In this document: positions 46,300 through 58,211 of the stretch, one piece after another
How positions within the stretch are numbered: position 1 is the first letter of the stretch
Layout of the letters: each line of letters starts with the position of its first letter
Assembly (NCBI GenBank): GCA_020698575.1
Contig: CM036243.1
Span: 27,387,403 to 27,451,402 of the forward strand
Reading direction: 5' to 3'
DNA length: 64,000 nucleotides
Source of the DNA: Bostrychus sinensis
Lineage: Eukaryota > Chordata > Actinopteri > Gobiiformes > Eleotridae
Notes under the pieces: generated by a model
What the model saw: the letters and a program-made list of their open reading frames with translations, nothing else
The model's database searches: none
What the model was told of the DNA's origin: nothing
Made by a program: the position numbers and the translations under genes

Positions 46300-46491
46300 C
46301 TAATCTAATAGTTAAGAGCCTCCCATCATCACTCTCCCATCATCAATACAAGGTCTTGGTGAAAAATGAATGTAAAACTGGATGGAAATATATCTTAATC
46401 AAAGCTGAAGGCGGTCCAACAAAATATTGGAGCATGTGATCTTTTTACGTACGGTGACTTTTTTTTTTTTTTTTTTTTTGGTCAGGCAGTG
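46262..46491. mobile_element. Tc1/mariner-type MITE with TA target duplication
   Basis: The ends CACTGCCTGATAAAAAAAAA (left) and, reverse complemented, CACTGCCTGACCAAAAAAAA (right) are each bounded by TA (46260-46261 and 46492-46493). Both carry AGTCGCCACC or AGTCACC just inside. 230 bp, non-coding. It is inserted next to or into the retroelement relic at 46494-47345. Confidence 0.8.
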
Positions 46492-46493
46492 TA

Positions 46494-47345
46494 TTTTCCC
46501 CCTTTCCTTTCCAGGCCTGATGTCACCTTTGCTGTTGAGCACAATTAACAACAGATTAACAAACACTGTGTGTTTGTTTATGGCCTTATTTAGGTTCCTG
46601 AAAATTTTGTCACACTGCTCAGTCTATTTCACCGTTTTAGGGGTTGATACTTTGTTCAGGTCATTGAGCACTGCTAAACAGTCTGCTAAGTGAGGAATGA
46701 ACTTTCTATACCAACCCACAAGACCCAGGAAACTCCTCACCCTCCTATTATAATAGGGAAAGAATCAATGGCCTCCATTTTCCCCACCTGGGGTCTGAGT
46801 TGGCCATGTTCAATCACAAATCTTAGGCATTCCACCTTTCTCTGAGCCAGTCAGCATTTCTGAGGGTTGATGGTTAGAGACCTGCAGACTTGATGCACTA
46901 CAGGACTTGTTTCAGATGATACATGCTCTTCCCCCTGGCTATAGATTACCACATCATCAGATATGCAGCCGAACTCTGAAACATCTCTCAGAACATAGTC
47001 CATTAGTCTTTGAAAGGTGGCTGGTGCCCCCTGGAGGCATAACTCAAAACTGGTACATACCAAAGGGGTCTTAAATGCTCTCTAGCCTCTGGAGCCAGTG
47101 CCACTTGCCAATAGCCTTTGCTCAGGTCTTGGGTGGTGATGAATTTTGCTTGTCCCACTCTCTTCACAAGTTCATCAATCCTGGGCACTGGATAAGGGTC
47201 ACACAGTGAAACAAACAGGTAACAAAAGTCTATACCAAATCTTTGTGACCCGTCGTTCTTTGGTACTAACTGGACTGCACCAACTGGACTGCACCATTCA
47301 CTGCTGGATATCACAATTATACACAGTTCTTTTATTTTTTTATCA
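46494..47345 (-). mobile_element. Ty3/gypsy-type retrotransposon relic, reverse transcriptase region
   Basis: The minus strand encodes broken pieces of a Ty3-type polymerase in the expected order: an SSEWCSPVGAVQLVPKNDG-like block near 47310, DPYPVPRIDELVKRVG, TTQDLSKGYWQV, then after a frame change LCLQGAPATFQRLMDYVLR and SDDVVIYS (the catalytic YxDD equivalent, here SDDV), and further on a RSFLGLVGWYRKFIPH block near 46730. Frame changes separate the pieces. No long terminal repeats, protease or integrase are seen, so it is an inactive fragment. Confidence 0.8.
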
Positions 47346-48211
47346 AGGTATTTAACAAAGGTAAAGGTAATTTTTCTCCCAAAACCCTGCCCTCATCAAC
47401 ATCAAAATAATTAGTTAGATTACTCCATTACTGAAAGAACAAACGCCATTAGTATTGCCATTATAGACTAATGCTGTCATAGACTAATGCTGTCATAGAG
47501 TAATGCTGTTATAGGGTAATGCAGTTATTCCCAAAACTGTCCACAATACAATGGGTAATGGTCAAGTGGCCTAGCTCAAGAACACTTGTACTCAAACTGT
47601 GTACAAAATAACAACCCTTGTCCTTAGACCCTCAGTCGGGCTGTGGAAAAACGCAACAAAAATGCACAGGATATAGACTCTTTTCACAATGATGTCAGAC
47701 AACTTCTGTTTTGAGATAGCCACGCCAATGAAGGACACAAAATTAGCTACACTTTTCTCTTGTATAGATGCATGTTATGTAGGCCTGTGTTTTTTTGGTA
47801 AAGTAAGTTGATAGTACTCTCTGTGATAACACATCTGGCCAAAACTTAAATAAACTCAACTGATCCAACTAGGCCTAGTGAAACAAAAACACTATCTATC
47901 CAAACTTTATACTGGTTTTGTTATTACTAAAAAAACAAGTTTTAAATAACTACAATTATAACATATAATAACATATAATTTCTTCCTTTAGTTTATGTCA
48001 AAGTTGAAAAGTAACTGCAGTGTCCCTGTGACCCTGCCTTTACCAGTAGAAACACCTGCTTAGTCTTTGTTTACTGCCTGATATTGTAACCACTTCCCTA
48101 TGGTTAACATACTGCTGCTGGTCACACCCAAATGAGCTCTCAATGCTGCCCTAAACACACACCACAGGGACCTATGTGGTGCTATTCTAAAGAGTTGTGT
48201 CATCAATAGCA

Positions 48212-48600
48212 CAGTGGTTCTCAAAGTTTTCACACCAAGTACCGCCTCAGAAAATATTTGACTTAAGTATAATCTTAAATAGACTAAAAATGAGCGAAAT
48301 CTTCAGAAATCTAAGGATGAAAAAGGGATAAACACAAGAAATGCATTATTAAATAAGGTCAGAACAGGGACTAAACCAGAACAAAAACAGGACTGAATCA
48401 GGACTGACCAATTTAGGACTAAAGCAGGTCTAAAATAGGACTATATCAAGCCTGAACTCTGCCTAAACCAGGACAAAGCAGTGCTCAACATGCATTACAA
48501 TTAAGACCCGGAGTAGGAATAAAACCGGCTCCAAATTAGCCTTAATCAGGACTCGAACTACAAAATGCTCACAGAAGAAGCCGGAATACCACCAATGGGA
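48212..48600. mobile_element. hAT-like element with TTTAG/CCTG array, inverse orientation
   Basis: Starts CAGTGGTTCTCAAAGTTTTC, followed by ACCAAGTACCGCCTCAG and AAATATTTGACTTAAG. It then runs through reverse-complement units (GGACTAAACCAGAAC, CAGGACTGAATCAGGACTG, GACTATATCAAG) to about 48600. The far end resembles the start of the 51412 copy (ATACCACCAATGGGAC). No clean duplication was found. Confidence 0.6.
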
Positions 48601-48784
48601 CCTTTACTATGCTTTGACAGCCCCTGTAGCATAATCAATCAACAGCTTTTAATCATAGCGGCAAGAGCCAATAGTGTGTTGTGAAACTATTAAAAGCACC
48701 AAATCAGGGCTCACTGCACAGCTGTAGCTTCAAAGCCTGTTGTAAACATGCCAGACTCAGGGTCAAATTCCACATGACATTATC

Positions 48785-48850
48785 TTGTAGTTGTACAGTG
48801 TGCTCAGGACTGCAGCTCAGTCTGTGGCCTCCAGAACACCACCGGTAAAA
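48785..48850 (+). promoter_or_regulatory. qprt: Candidate qprt non-coding first exon
   Basis: The coding exon of qprt begins one base before its ATG, right at an acceptor (TGTTCTAG|G), so a leader exon must lie upstream. The stretch ending ACCGGTAAAA|GTAAGTG at 48850/48851 has a near-perfect donor and is the best candidate. There is no CpG island. The transcription start is unknown. Confidence 0.4.
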
Positions 48851-49726
48851 GTAAGTGAAATTTTATAACATGCATTGCAAATTGAATTTGAATAAAAACA
48901 GGCTTGTATTGTATTTCTATAAAGCTTGTGCAGTATTAAAGTGTAGTCGACTCCACTGCTTCAATCAGCAAATCTTTTGCATGTGACCAAGTTTGTTATG
49001 TTTTTGTGTTGTCAGGCTTGTTCTGTCACTTCACAGCTCACCGGTGTTATTGTAGCAGGAACTACACGCATAATTGTCTCACAGTGCTATTTTGGCTCAC
49101 TTTAGAGCAGATGAGACAGAAAATGGGTTTAAGATCAAAAGAAATTAAGCATGTGCCTTTGTTTTGCAATGATACTGTTTATAGTAGGCCTACATGCTCT
49201 ATCAGTGGAATAGAAATTAAAACTAGAAATGATATATAATCTCTTGAGTGCATTATGTATACATATGAGCCTAAGATAATACTTTTTACATTTTTTTATT
49301 AACTTAAATAGTATTCGTAGACAGTAATATATCCCTGCAGGGCCAAATAGGTGTTTTTAAACCAGAACCAATGCCTACAGCATATAGGTTCATTTTTGTC
49401 TTTGATAGCCAAATATTTTCTAAGAGGGTACAATAAATAACTCCACATACCCTCTGCAGTATGCTTGTGTACCACTGTTGTACATCATGAAGTCTCTTTT
49501 ACGCACAGTTAGGGCTTCTGTTTGCAAGTCCACTCCTTTTATCTTTTCCCTGTTTGTTGAGGTCATGGGACCAACCCGCCCATAATAAGTCCCCTACAGC
49601 TTACACATGACTTCAAGACCTGCAGATACTCCTAGTTTAGAGCTATCCCCTTAAAACTGATTAAGGATCTTGTAAAAACTCAGTTACCTTTAAATATCTG
49701 TTTTGTCTTGGTCTATATGTTCTAGG

Positions 49727-52019
49727 ATGTCCACAGCAAATCCGTCTTTGGCTCTCTCTCTGCCCCCTCACAGTCTAAGGCGGCTGGCCCGGGAGTGGCT
49801 GGCAGAGGACACCCCGAATTTTGACCCTGCAGGCATCTGTGTGGGGTCAAAGCAAGCGGAGGCAAATTTGCTTTGTAAAAGTCCAAACAGTGTCGTGGCT
49901 GGGAGCCCTTTCTTCACTGCAGTGTTCACAGAGCTGGGCTGCTCTGTGGAGTGGATGTCCCAGGATGGAGACCGGATTGGTGGGCACTTGCATTATCTCA
50001 ACAAAAAATTACAAACATGATAGCAGAAAGTAAGTTTAAAAGGAATTAATTTTTGTATCTTACTGATCTCTCTAATCTCCAGGTCCAAATGCTGTCACAG
50101 TGACTGCAGTAGTGAGAGGCCCAGCAAACTGCCTTCTTTTAGGGGAAAGACCAGCTCTGAACTGCTTGTCCCGGGCCTCAGGAATAGCCACGCGCTGTGC
50201 ACAGCTACGGGCCACAGCAGCTATGGCGGGATGGCACGGAGAGGTGGCTGGGACCCGAAAAACCACCCCAGGTTTCCGTTTGGTGGAGAAGTACGCCATG
50301 TTGGTGGGGGGTGCATCCACACATAGGCATGACCTGAGTGGGATGGTCATGCTCAAGGACAACCATGTGTGGGCTTCAGGGAGCATCACAGAGGTTAAAA
50401 CGGCGTAAACAATTTATTATGAAAAATAATCTCTTGTGTAAATGTTTCCTTTAGGGGCTATATTGTGGAAAATCTACTTTCTACCATGTTATAATGTTAT
50501 TCCCTCATTAAAACTTGCTACTAAACTCGTTAAATAATCATAATATCAAAAGTATCTGTCTATGTCGTACAGGCAGTGAAGACAGCCAGGTCGATGTGTG
50601 GCTTCAGCAGTAAGATGGAAGTTGAATGTCGGTCAGTAGAGGAGGGCAGAGAGGCTGCTGCTGCTGGAGCAGATATTGTTATGCTGGACAACTTCCAGCC
50701 TCAGGTTAGACGAGTCCTTTTTATTGCCTTATTCATCATCATCATTATAGCTGCATATTTTGGCAACAGAAGTAAATCAGACAAGAATACATTTTGTGAG
50801 GTTTGTCTGCAAGTTAATTGTGGCAAATGGAAACTGTGTAGGTGTGTGCTATTTTTGAATGGCTTAATATTTATATATTGCTGTATTCAAATAACCTATT
50901 ATATTTAGGCTGTGGTGCAAAATACTTCTGCTTTTGTTGTCATGGCATGTACAGTATCTTGATGATGATGTGACAATGTTGCTTGTAAACCAGGTCTTTA
51001 TGCATTTCTGGTAGGGCTGAACAAATAATCGCATGTTCAGTGGAATTCCAGTATTATTAGCTTTAATTTTCAAAAGGGAAAAGACTGCAAAGGTTTATTA
51101 TTTAATCATTTACTGTGTATTTTTCAGATGGTTAAAATACATGATTATTGAAGAAATAAGAGCTGGTATCACTAGTTTTTATAATTACAGTATTAAAAAT
51201 ACTGAATGATACATAGAAATAATTTTGGTTTGCCAGTGCTTTGTCTTAATTATTACATGTTTACAAGGTGTTACTACATGGTGTTATTACATGTTTACTT
51301 AATACTCAACAAGTGAGTCTCTAGAACTGTAATTAAAATGGTTAAAAATATATGTCCTTAATAACATACAGTAGGTTTGACTTTTAGGACACATTAGTTA
51401 ATTCATCTAGGCTAATGGTTATCCAACTGTGGGGTGAGTACCACTGGTGGTATGCAAGCGTCTTCTAGTGGTGCTCTGGAGTCTTTTTCAGTTCTGATTT
51501 TATTATATTTAGAGGCAGTTTTATTCATATTTTAGTCCTACTCTGGTTAGGGATTACATTAAAAGCGTAGACCACTGCTTAGTCCAGGTTTAGATACAGT
51601 TTAATCCTGGTTTAGTCCTAGATACGTCCCTGGTTATGTGCTGGTATAGATCTGGTTTAGTCTGTTTTTCTCCTGCTTTGTTAGTTGAAAATGGTTCTTT
51701 GAAATCCAGATATTTTTTGAAGTGGTAAATATTGTGTTGGCTGGAAAAATGCACAGGTGAAATAATTGCATAATAAACTGTGAACACAATTAGATTTGTT
51801 TTAAAAAATTAGCCCTAATCTCTTTTGCATCTCCAGGAGCTCCACGCTGCAGCTCGGACCCTCAAAAACAACTTCCCTTCAGTTCTTATTGAAGCCAGTG
51901 GTGGAGTGACCCCTGAAAACTTACCAGAGTACTTCTCTCCTCATGTGGACATCATTTCTTTGGGCTGCATCACACAAGGCTGCCCAGTGGTGGACTTCTC
52001 TCTCAAGGTCATTCACTGA
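49727..52019 (+). CDS. qprt: Quinolinate phosphoribosyltransferase (nicotinate-nucleotide pyrophosphorylase, carboxylating)
   Basis: Four coding exons join to 292 codons: 49727-49979, 50083-50393, 50573-50704, 51837-52019, all GT..AG and in phase. The cytosolic hexameric enzyme converts quinolinate and PRPP to nicotinate mononucleotide, CO2 and pyrophosphate, the step where tryptophan breakdown feeds NAD synthesis. The N-terminal open-sandwich domain (about 1-115) contains LPPHSLRRLAREWLAED and RGPANCLLLGERPALN. The barrel domain has the substrate-binding residues: R107 (GER), R143 and K144 in AGTRKTTPGFR, H165/R166 in STHRHDL, K176 in MLKDNH, E206 in MEVEC, D227 in VMLDNF, and EASGGVTPENL with DIISLG for phosphate. 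Each lies five residues after the human position I recall. Human QPRT is 297 residues, so it is full length and all key residues are kept. Confidence 0.95.
50705..51836 (+). other. qprt intron 3
   Basis: AT-rich intron with one TTTAG/CCTG-type element at about 51412-51735. No gene seen. Confidence 0.45.
51412..51735. mobile_element. hAT-like element with TTTAG/CCTG array in qprt intron
   Basis: Begins TAATGGTTATCCAACTGTGG with GAGTACCACTGGTGG. It runs through TTAGTCCTACTCTGG, CAGGTTTAGATACAG and CCTGGTTTAGTCC and ends with ATTTTTTGAAGTGG-like text, as in the copies at 26400 and 28010. Confidence 0.55.
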
Positions 52020-52168
52020 AACCATTATCTCAAACAGGGTTTATGTAGACACTGTCTTGTGTTCAAAAAGTGTGATTTCTAGTAAAGGGAGGAAGCTCTT
52101 TTCTCAGAATTAGAAGTAGTTCACACATTATTTTGCCTTTTAACATACTTTGTCACCCTTGCACCTCA

Positions 52169-52174
52169 AATAAA
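52169..52174 (+). terminator. Polyadenylation signal, qprt
   Basis: AATAAA 150 bp after the qprt stop codon, the first canonical signal downstream. It implies a short 3' UTR. Confidence 0.65.
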
Positions 52175-53370
52175 TATGCAATGGACATTTGTATTTTATT
52201 TTCCACTAATAAGAGATAGACTTTAATGATACCCTTACACTGTGATAATCTTTGGACATTTTCAGCCTTTATTTGACAGATTGTAAGCAGACAGAAAATT
52301 GGACATGAAAGAGAAAAGGGAGATGACATGGAGCAAAATGTCTCAAGCCAAGATTATGACCCAGTCCAAAAACCCAGTCCATTCTAATACACTGCAGTGT
52401 TTTAGCGCCCAAGACCGATCTTAGTACTTTTTTTGCAGTCTCTGTCTTGTCTTGGTGTTGCCTGCGTTTTTACTTGGTCTTGGTCTCAAATCCAGATTTA
52501 CTCATCTTGGATTTGTCGTCTCTGAGATTTTCTGTTACCAATTATTATAAGAGAATAACTCATAATTTTTACATCATTTGTTTTCATTGGCTCCGGCTCC
52601 AGAGAAATTATGTGACTTAAAACTGCAACAAGCTGTACATGAGCCTTATCTGTTTCAAGTACCAGATACTGTGCCACATGTTTTTGTTTATCAGTGCCTA
52701 ATGTATGTGAGCTACTGATCTTTTTCCCTGTTTTCAGTGTTCGTTCAAAGACTGTGGCGTAGCCACGTGGTGGCCTGGGGGGGCACGGCCCCTGTAGGTC
52801 ATACCTTGGCCACCCCATAGGCCCCCCTGAGCGGTCCTGTGATGGGCTACTAAGGTCCATAATGATGACGCTTACATCATTGCGCAGCTGTTGTAAAACA
52901 AACCGCTTGACATAGAGTCCTGCGGCTAAATGATACTGACAGACAAGACCTCAAACTTTTTGTCAGTTTTTATTTCGTGTTGATAGGCTCAGGGATCATA
53001 GAGATATGCACCGTTAAAGTTTGTAAAAGCATTTAGGCTTCATTTCAAAATGCGTGGTTTATTACTGCTCCATCTGCGAACAGCCGCGGTGTTTTTTTTA
53101 GGTCCAGTGTCTCTTTTACTCAGAAACTATTACAAAAGAGATAATTATTTCCAATAACTTCATTATTAATCATGATCAAAAGTAAGAGGAGAGATGGAGA
53201 AGAGTAGAGGACAAACTGCAGGCTGGATGGGGACGCACTGTAAAGTTTTTGTTAACAGTAACCAACAACCCCTTGTGACCCTTCAAAATAAAGCTTCATC
53301 CTTTTCCATCAGCAGAAACTTCTTTATTGTGGCAGAGCCTGAAAGCAGAGAGAATTAGAACTGTACAGAG

Positions 53371-53466
53371 GAGCAGACAGGAGCTGACAGGAGCAGACAG
53401 GAGCAGACAGGAACAGGAGCAGACAGGAGCTGACAGGAGCAGGCAGGAGCAGCAGACAGGAGCAGG
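53371..53466. repeat. GACAGGAGCA minisatellite
   Basis: About nine imperfect 10-bp units of GACAGGAGCA, with TGACAGGAGC and GAACAGGAGC variants. An open frame through it (SRQEQ, TGAD) is a by-product of the repeat. Confidence 0.85.
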
Positions 53467-54429
53467 TCTGTGCCACAGCAGCGGGGCTACAGCTGATCAG
53501 AGCCAGTGTTCTGAGCCTTCAGAGTCAGATATTAAACAGAAAGACTTTCAGTTATTCAATCTCTTTTGGTTCTATTTTTCTTTCTTTTATGAATAATTTA
53601 TTTGCATTTCATTATTATTTGAGATGAATTGTTACAGTAAAAAATGCCTACATATTTGCAGTCTGCCAGCTGTCTGTTGTTTTAGCAAATATTTCTGCTG
53701 ATGTGCAGACTGAAGACAGAGAACAGATTGTGACAGTCTGTTAGACTGTAATGAAAAGTTGTGATGTAGACAAAAGTTGTTCGGTGTTAGTAAGTTGTTG
53801 TAAGTTAAAGCAAAAATATCTAACACATTGCACGAATTAACAACAAAATGCTTCTACACAGTCTGGCTCTCCCACACACTACATACAGGCTATAGAAATC
53901 TGCACATTGTTTTACTCACTCTATAGTCAGCTAAAACACTCTAAAATGCAGCAGGATACAGCAAATATTGTCTGTTATATTGATTTTTTCCCTGGGTTCA
54001 CATTTTCTGTTCCGCAGGACTGGTGTGCTTTGTGACAAAAAGTTCACATTGAGCTCTGTCAAACAAACTGAGTTGACTGATGGAGCAATAACAAACCTTG
54101 CCTGTAGGAGGCAGTGCACCAGTATTTACTGAGAGAAACTTGGGAAGAAGAAATCATACTCATCTATTGGTCAAAAGTCTGCCTCTTCAGTTCCATATAA
54201 ACAAATAATATCATACTGCGCACTTTAATTAATGTTTAATGAAGCAGCAATATCGGCTGAACATAGCTGTGGACTCTGTGAGTAATATGAAATCTGTGCT
54301 GTTTCAGCAGTGTTTTAACATTTGTTTGCTAATGTTAGCAACCTTTTAAATACATTTTATTTACAGTATGTATTTTAGTGACGTTAGATGCACAAATGTT
54401 TCCATGTCCTGGGTAAACAGTGGTGTTGT

Positions 54430-54640
54430 CCTCTCCCTGTTGTTAGACCGTAGTTTGGTCGGCGTTGCGTTCAGACTTCATCGGGACCAGACCAGGAGCG
54501 CACCAGGGCTCAAAGCGCACCGCACCGAGACCTCTGATCTCAGGAGGTCCAGAGTTCACCTGTTTGGTGAATCTGATTGTGCGTTCACACCTGCTCAAAC
54601 AAACCAGACTTTCCCAGGAAGCGCACCAGAGTTCTTAGAT
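54430..54640. repeat. GC-rich transposon-like fragment
   Basis: Text such as GACCAGACCAGGAGCGCACC, GCGTTCACACCTGCTCAAAC and GGAAGCGCACCAGAGTTC resembles the terminal part of a fish DNA transposon. The superfamily is not certain. It is a separate insertion from the element at 56294. Confidence 0.4.
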
Positions 54641-55472
54641 AATAAATTGTTTAGAGTTGTATTGTAACTTGCTAAAAGCAAAAACTATTTAATTACATAC
54701 AAATAAAAGCGGTCTTTAAGGCAGTGGTGAATCTTTCCCCTGGTTGCTTTGACCTATTACTTATCTATTAATCTAACCACAACTGATTTAAGAGAAGTGT
54801 TTTTGACTGACATGTTTCCAATCACAAGTATAGCACCGCCCACAACACTAGTTTTCAAATATGTTTTTTATATAGGACCTTAGTCATATTGATTACTGTA
54901 TTATCATCAATGCATGCCTGTTGAGTTTCACCTGGCATTGCCCAATCCCCAGTTTTGTTTAAAATCTATGTTATTTGACACAGATTAAGCCACGACTGTA
55001 CATTACTTGTCAATTTCATTCAGTTTGTTTTTGAAAAGTAATATAGATTGAAAATTGAGAAGTAAAATCCCTTTCACTGAGAAAAAAAACAGAAGCAGAA
55101 ATGTGACCAGACTGTTAGTATCTGAAGTAAAAAAAAAAAAAAAAAAGAAAAAAAAGTTGCTTCTTAACATTTGCAGTATCCTTTTAACCTTACTTCATGT
55201 GCTGTTTATTGTGATGAACGGTACATTTTTAAAATACTTGAAGCACATGCAAAGTGACTATGATCCGATTTTGAAGTGTTTTTTTTTTTTTTTTTATTCA
55301 CAGAAGCATATTGTGAAACCTTAGTTAGCAATGCTCTCTGTCTTTCAGGAAGTGTGTCATGTCCCGTGTACAGTCATTTGTTCAGCAGAAACTAAAAATG
55401 TGATCCTTATACTAGTCTCAATGTCTTCTGGCATTAGACATTAGGTCTTCCTTCTGTTTTCAGACACTAACT

Positions 55473-56029
55473 CAGGGTAGCTCTTAAAAGATCTTAAAAG
55501 TATTAAAAAAGTATACAATTTGGCCAATCTTGGCCAGGTCACTCTTGAAAAAGAGATTTTTAATCTCAATGAGTTTTTTTTACCTGGTTAAATAAAGGAA
55601 TAATAAATTTAATGTTGTCAAAATTTAAGGCCTAAAAGTATTAAATCTTATGAGTAGGTATTGGATTTTGTTAATCTAGGCCTTGAATTTGTCAAATATG
55701 TTTGTTAATTTAAAGTAAGAACTGACACCACAATATCAGTATCTACTATTTATAATTAAATATACTTTATTATTGAAATGTATGATTCACCTTTATTTAA
55801 GTGTATTTATTACATTTTTATTGCAGCTCTGGAGTTATTTCATTTGTATTCAGCTTTAAAATAAAACCCTTGAATTTCAGAGATTAGTACAGAAAATTTC
55901 TAAGTGAAAATTTTATAAATATTATTATTCTGTCATTGATGATGCTGGCATTAAATTTAAATCTAAATGGCATTAAAAAAATCTTAAAAAGATCTTTAAT
56001 ATCTTTTAACAAAATCTGGAGCTGCCCTG
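55473..56029. mobile_element. CAGGGTAGCTC-ended element with L2-type LINE tail inserted
   Basis: The left end CAGGGTAGCTCTTAAAAG pairs with a right end whose reverse complement is CAGGGCAGCTCCAGATTTT. At about 55535-55605 it contains GGCCAGGTCACTCTTGAAAA ... ACCTGGTTAAATAAAGG, a typical fish LINE 3' end. Interior arms are rich in TTAAAAGTATTAAA, as in the related elements at 30747, 33981 and 38237. Confidence 0.6.
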
Positions 56030-56293
56030 TAACTACTGAGTATCTGAAAACAGACGCTTTGAACAGAAGTTTGAACTTTTTTTTATATCCAACCACCCAC
56101 TATGAAGGCTTGGACAGTTTCTAAGTCTATGCTTTAAATCTTCTATTTAGCAAAATTACACCTTGCATGCATATATTGTCATTGTGAGTGGTTAATTTCA
56201 AGCATTAGTTGCAAAAGCTGTGAGCTTCTTGACACAGACATTGTTTGCATCATTATGTGTTTTCATTTCAATGTATTTTTTCCTGGCAGCACT

Positions 56294-57429
56294 GAGGGTG
56301 TACTCACACCAGGCCAATCGAACCGTGCCCAAGTCCGGAACGCCCCTAAAGCACGGCACGGTTGCCTAATGTGAGTGCTCCGAACCGCGCCCAGGCGCGG
56401 TACGCTTCAGGACTTTGGCACAGTTGGAGGAGGTGGGCCACGGCACGGCGCGGTTGCTCATGCATGCGCGCACACACTACTACGAGCTCTGTCATGTACG
56501 CAACTGTTCTTCTCTCAGTAAAAAGTGAATAAACTCCATTATCAACACTCGTAACAACGCCACTGACCTGCGCTCACCTTTCTGAAGAAGGGAACAGACA
56601 GTGGCAGTAGTTCTGAAGCCTCTCTCGTCTGTCTGCAGATGCCTTCACTGTTTCTGGTATGTGGCTTATTCCAAAACATGTGACAGAAGACCGCGTCTCA
56701 CGAACGAGACTCAACAAAATAGGGCAGATACATCATGCCGCTGGTAAAGACAAAACAAACAAACAAACAAACAAACAACAAACTTCATGCCGCTGGTCTC
56801 ACGTTTTCCACTACACCGGTTTTAAAAGTGTTAGTGGTGTTAACCTTTCCTGCTTTGGTCTCCTAACCGTGGTTGGGGGACGCAGGGGAGATCCGTAGTC
56901 TTCTCCAGGGCCGAAGGCGTTCGTTCTCCGGGGTTAACTCCCTTAACTTAACGCTATTTAAGTAGCGGGGCACACAACAGACCACTCCGTCTTTGACTGA
57001 AGAGTTTGGGCTTTATTGCTGCACTGCACATTAATAACACTGTACATTTGAGCCTGTACTTAACTAACTAGCCCCGGTCGCCGTCTCTGTCAGCTCAGGT
57101 ACACTCATCCGCTTCGCGGGCTCATCCGTAGAACAGCGCGCATCGGCCGCGCGCACGCATTCATACACCCACCACGCTCACACTACACACTGAGCTACAA
57201 TGCACACTAGGAGTAAGGCAATTCCCGTAACAGTGGCTTGCTCGACTTGTAAACAAACCGCGCACCACGATGACGTAGCAGTGTGTCGCCCACAGAGGTG
57301 ATGACGTAACCGGGCCACGCCACGGTCGTTTGTGCAGGTGAGAGTGAGGGCCGGCGGGGGACTCGGACCCCTCCCCAATCGAACGTGGGCACAGCACGGT
57401 TCGAATGGCCCTAGTGTGAGTACGTCCTC
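56294..57429. mobile_element. GC-rich DNA transposon with GTACTCACAC termini
   Basis: The left end GAGGGTGTACTCACACCAGG and the right end (reverse complement) GAGGACGTACTCACACTAGG continue as inverted repeats through GAACCGTGCCC and GAACCGTGCTGTGCCC. The element is about 1.1 kb and CpG-rich, in contrast with its surroundings. It has an (AAAC)n tract at about 56753-56777. No intact transposase frame. I recognise the type from fish genomes but cannot name the superfamily safely. Confidence 0.65.
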
Positions 57430-57929
57430 GTATGTAAACTAACCACAGTGAATAATGTGCTGCAGTGCTTTACAACAAATACTATTAATAACATCACAAG
57501 TACTACTGAGTATTAAATAATAATTGTGGTATAGTGTGAGGCTGACTTAAGATCCAAAACGGTAAGACCATGGTTATGCAGTTTTTGCATTGCAATGTTG
57601 GTGACCAAATTGTGCATATTTTTTTTTTCTTTTTAACAATAAGGTATGCAAAAACACACACTATGTATAAACATAGCTGTTTTGAACATCAAAGGTAAGT
57701 GTATGCATTTTCACTAATTGCTAACATTTGACAGTCCATTTATGCTGCAGCATTTTAGAGAACTGTGCAGTGCTTTGATTGCTGCGATCAGCCAAAGGAT
57801 GTCTAAGTCTTTTGCAAAAAAAAATGTATGTTGACTAATAAACAAATTCAACTACCATTCTGTATTTTTAACCTTATTGTGCATGTTCCAAAAAATGCAC
57901 AGCAGATATGGAGGATTTTTTATTTGTAG

Positions 57930-58211
57930 GAACAGGGTGCGATCATGTGCCAAAACCACAAGTGCAGTATCGGAAGAGGTCAAAACTCAAAAAAGCTTTA
58001 GGACATACCTCCTGAAAGAGGAAGTTCGCTGTCACACAGGCCTCTATGCTGAGAGCATCTTATACAAGTGTGGCACCACCTGTAACGCCCTTGAAGACGA
58101 AGCACACAGGAAATGTTTGTCACATATGTCTGAAACAGCTACAATAGAGCACCGTTGGCTACAACATGCACCAACAACACCTCATCTTCCTCCTGTATAT
58201 GTGCACAACTG
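57930..58211 (+). other. Unidentified 94-codon exon-like open frame
   Basis: I do not recognise the product. A 282-nt interval is bounded by a strong acceptor (ATTTTTTATTTGTAG|G) and donor (CAACTG|GTAAGA). It is open in one frame throughout and keeps phase (2 to 2). The encoded stretch is Cys-, His- and Trp-containing and not low-complexity: KSFRTYLLKEEVRCHTGLY, KCGTTCNALEDEAHRKCL, TATIEHRWLQHAP, PPVYVHNW. No partner exon was found within 1 kb; the acceptor at 58291 would create a stop. Candidates: a coding exon of an unannotated gene, a captured transposon ORF, or an orphan exon of a decayed gene. Confidence 0.3.

Noticed and set aside
52498..52860. 120-codon minus-strand frame after qprt
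   Set aside because: It overlaps a G-rich repeat-like stretch (52740-52860), has no homology I can recognise and no splicing context.
53327..53596. 89-codon frame across 53.3-53.6 kb
   Set aside because: Produced by the GACAGGAGCA minisatellite, which lacks stops in that frame.
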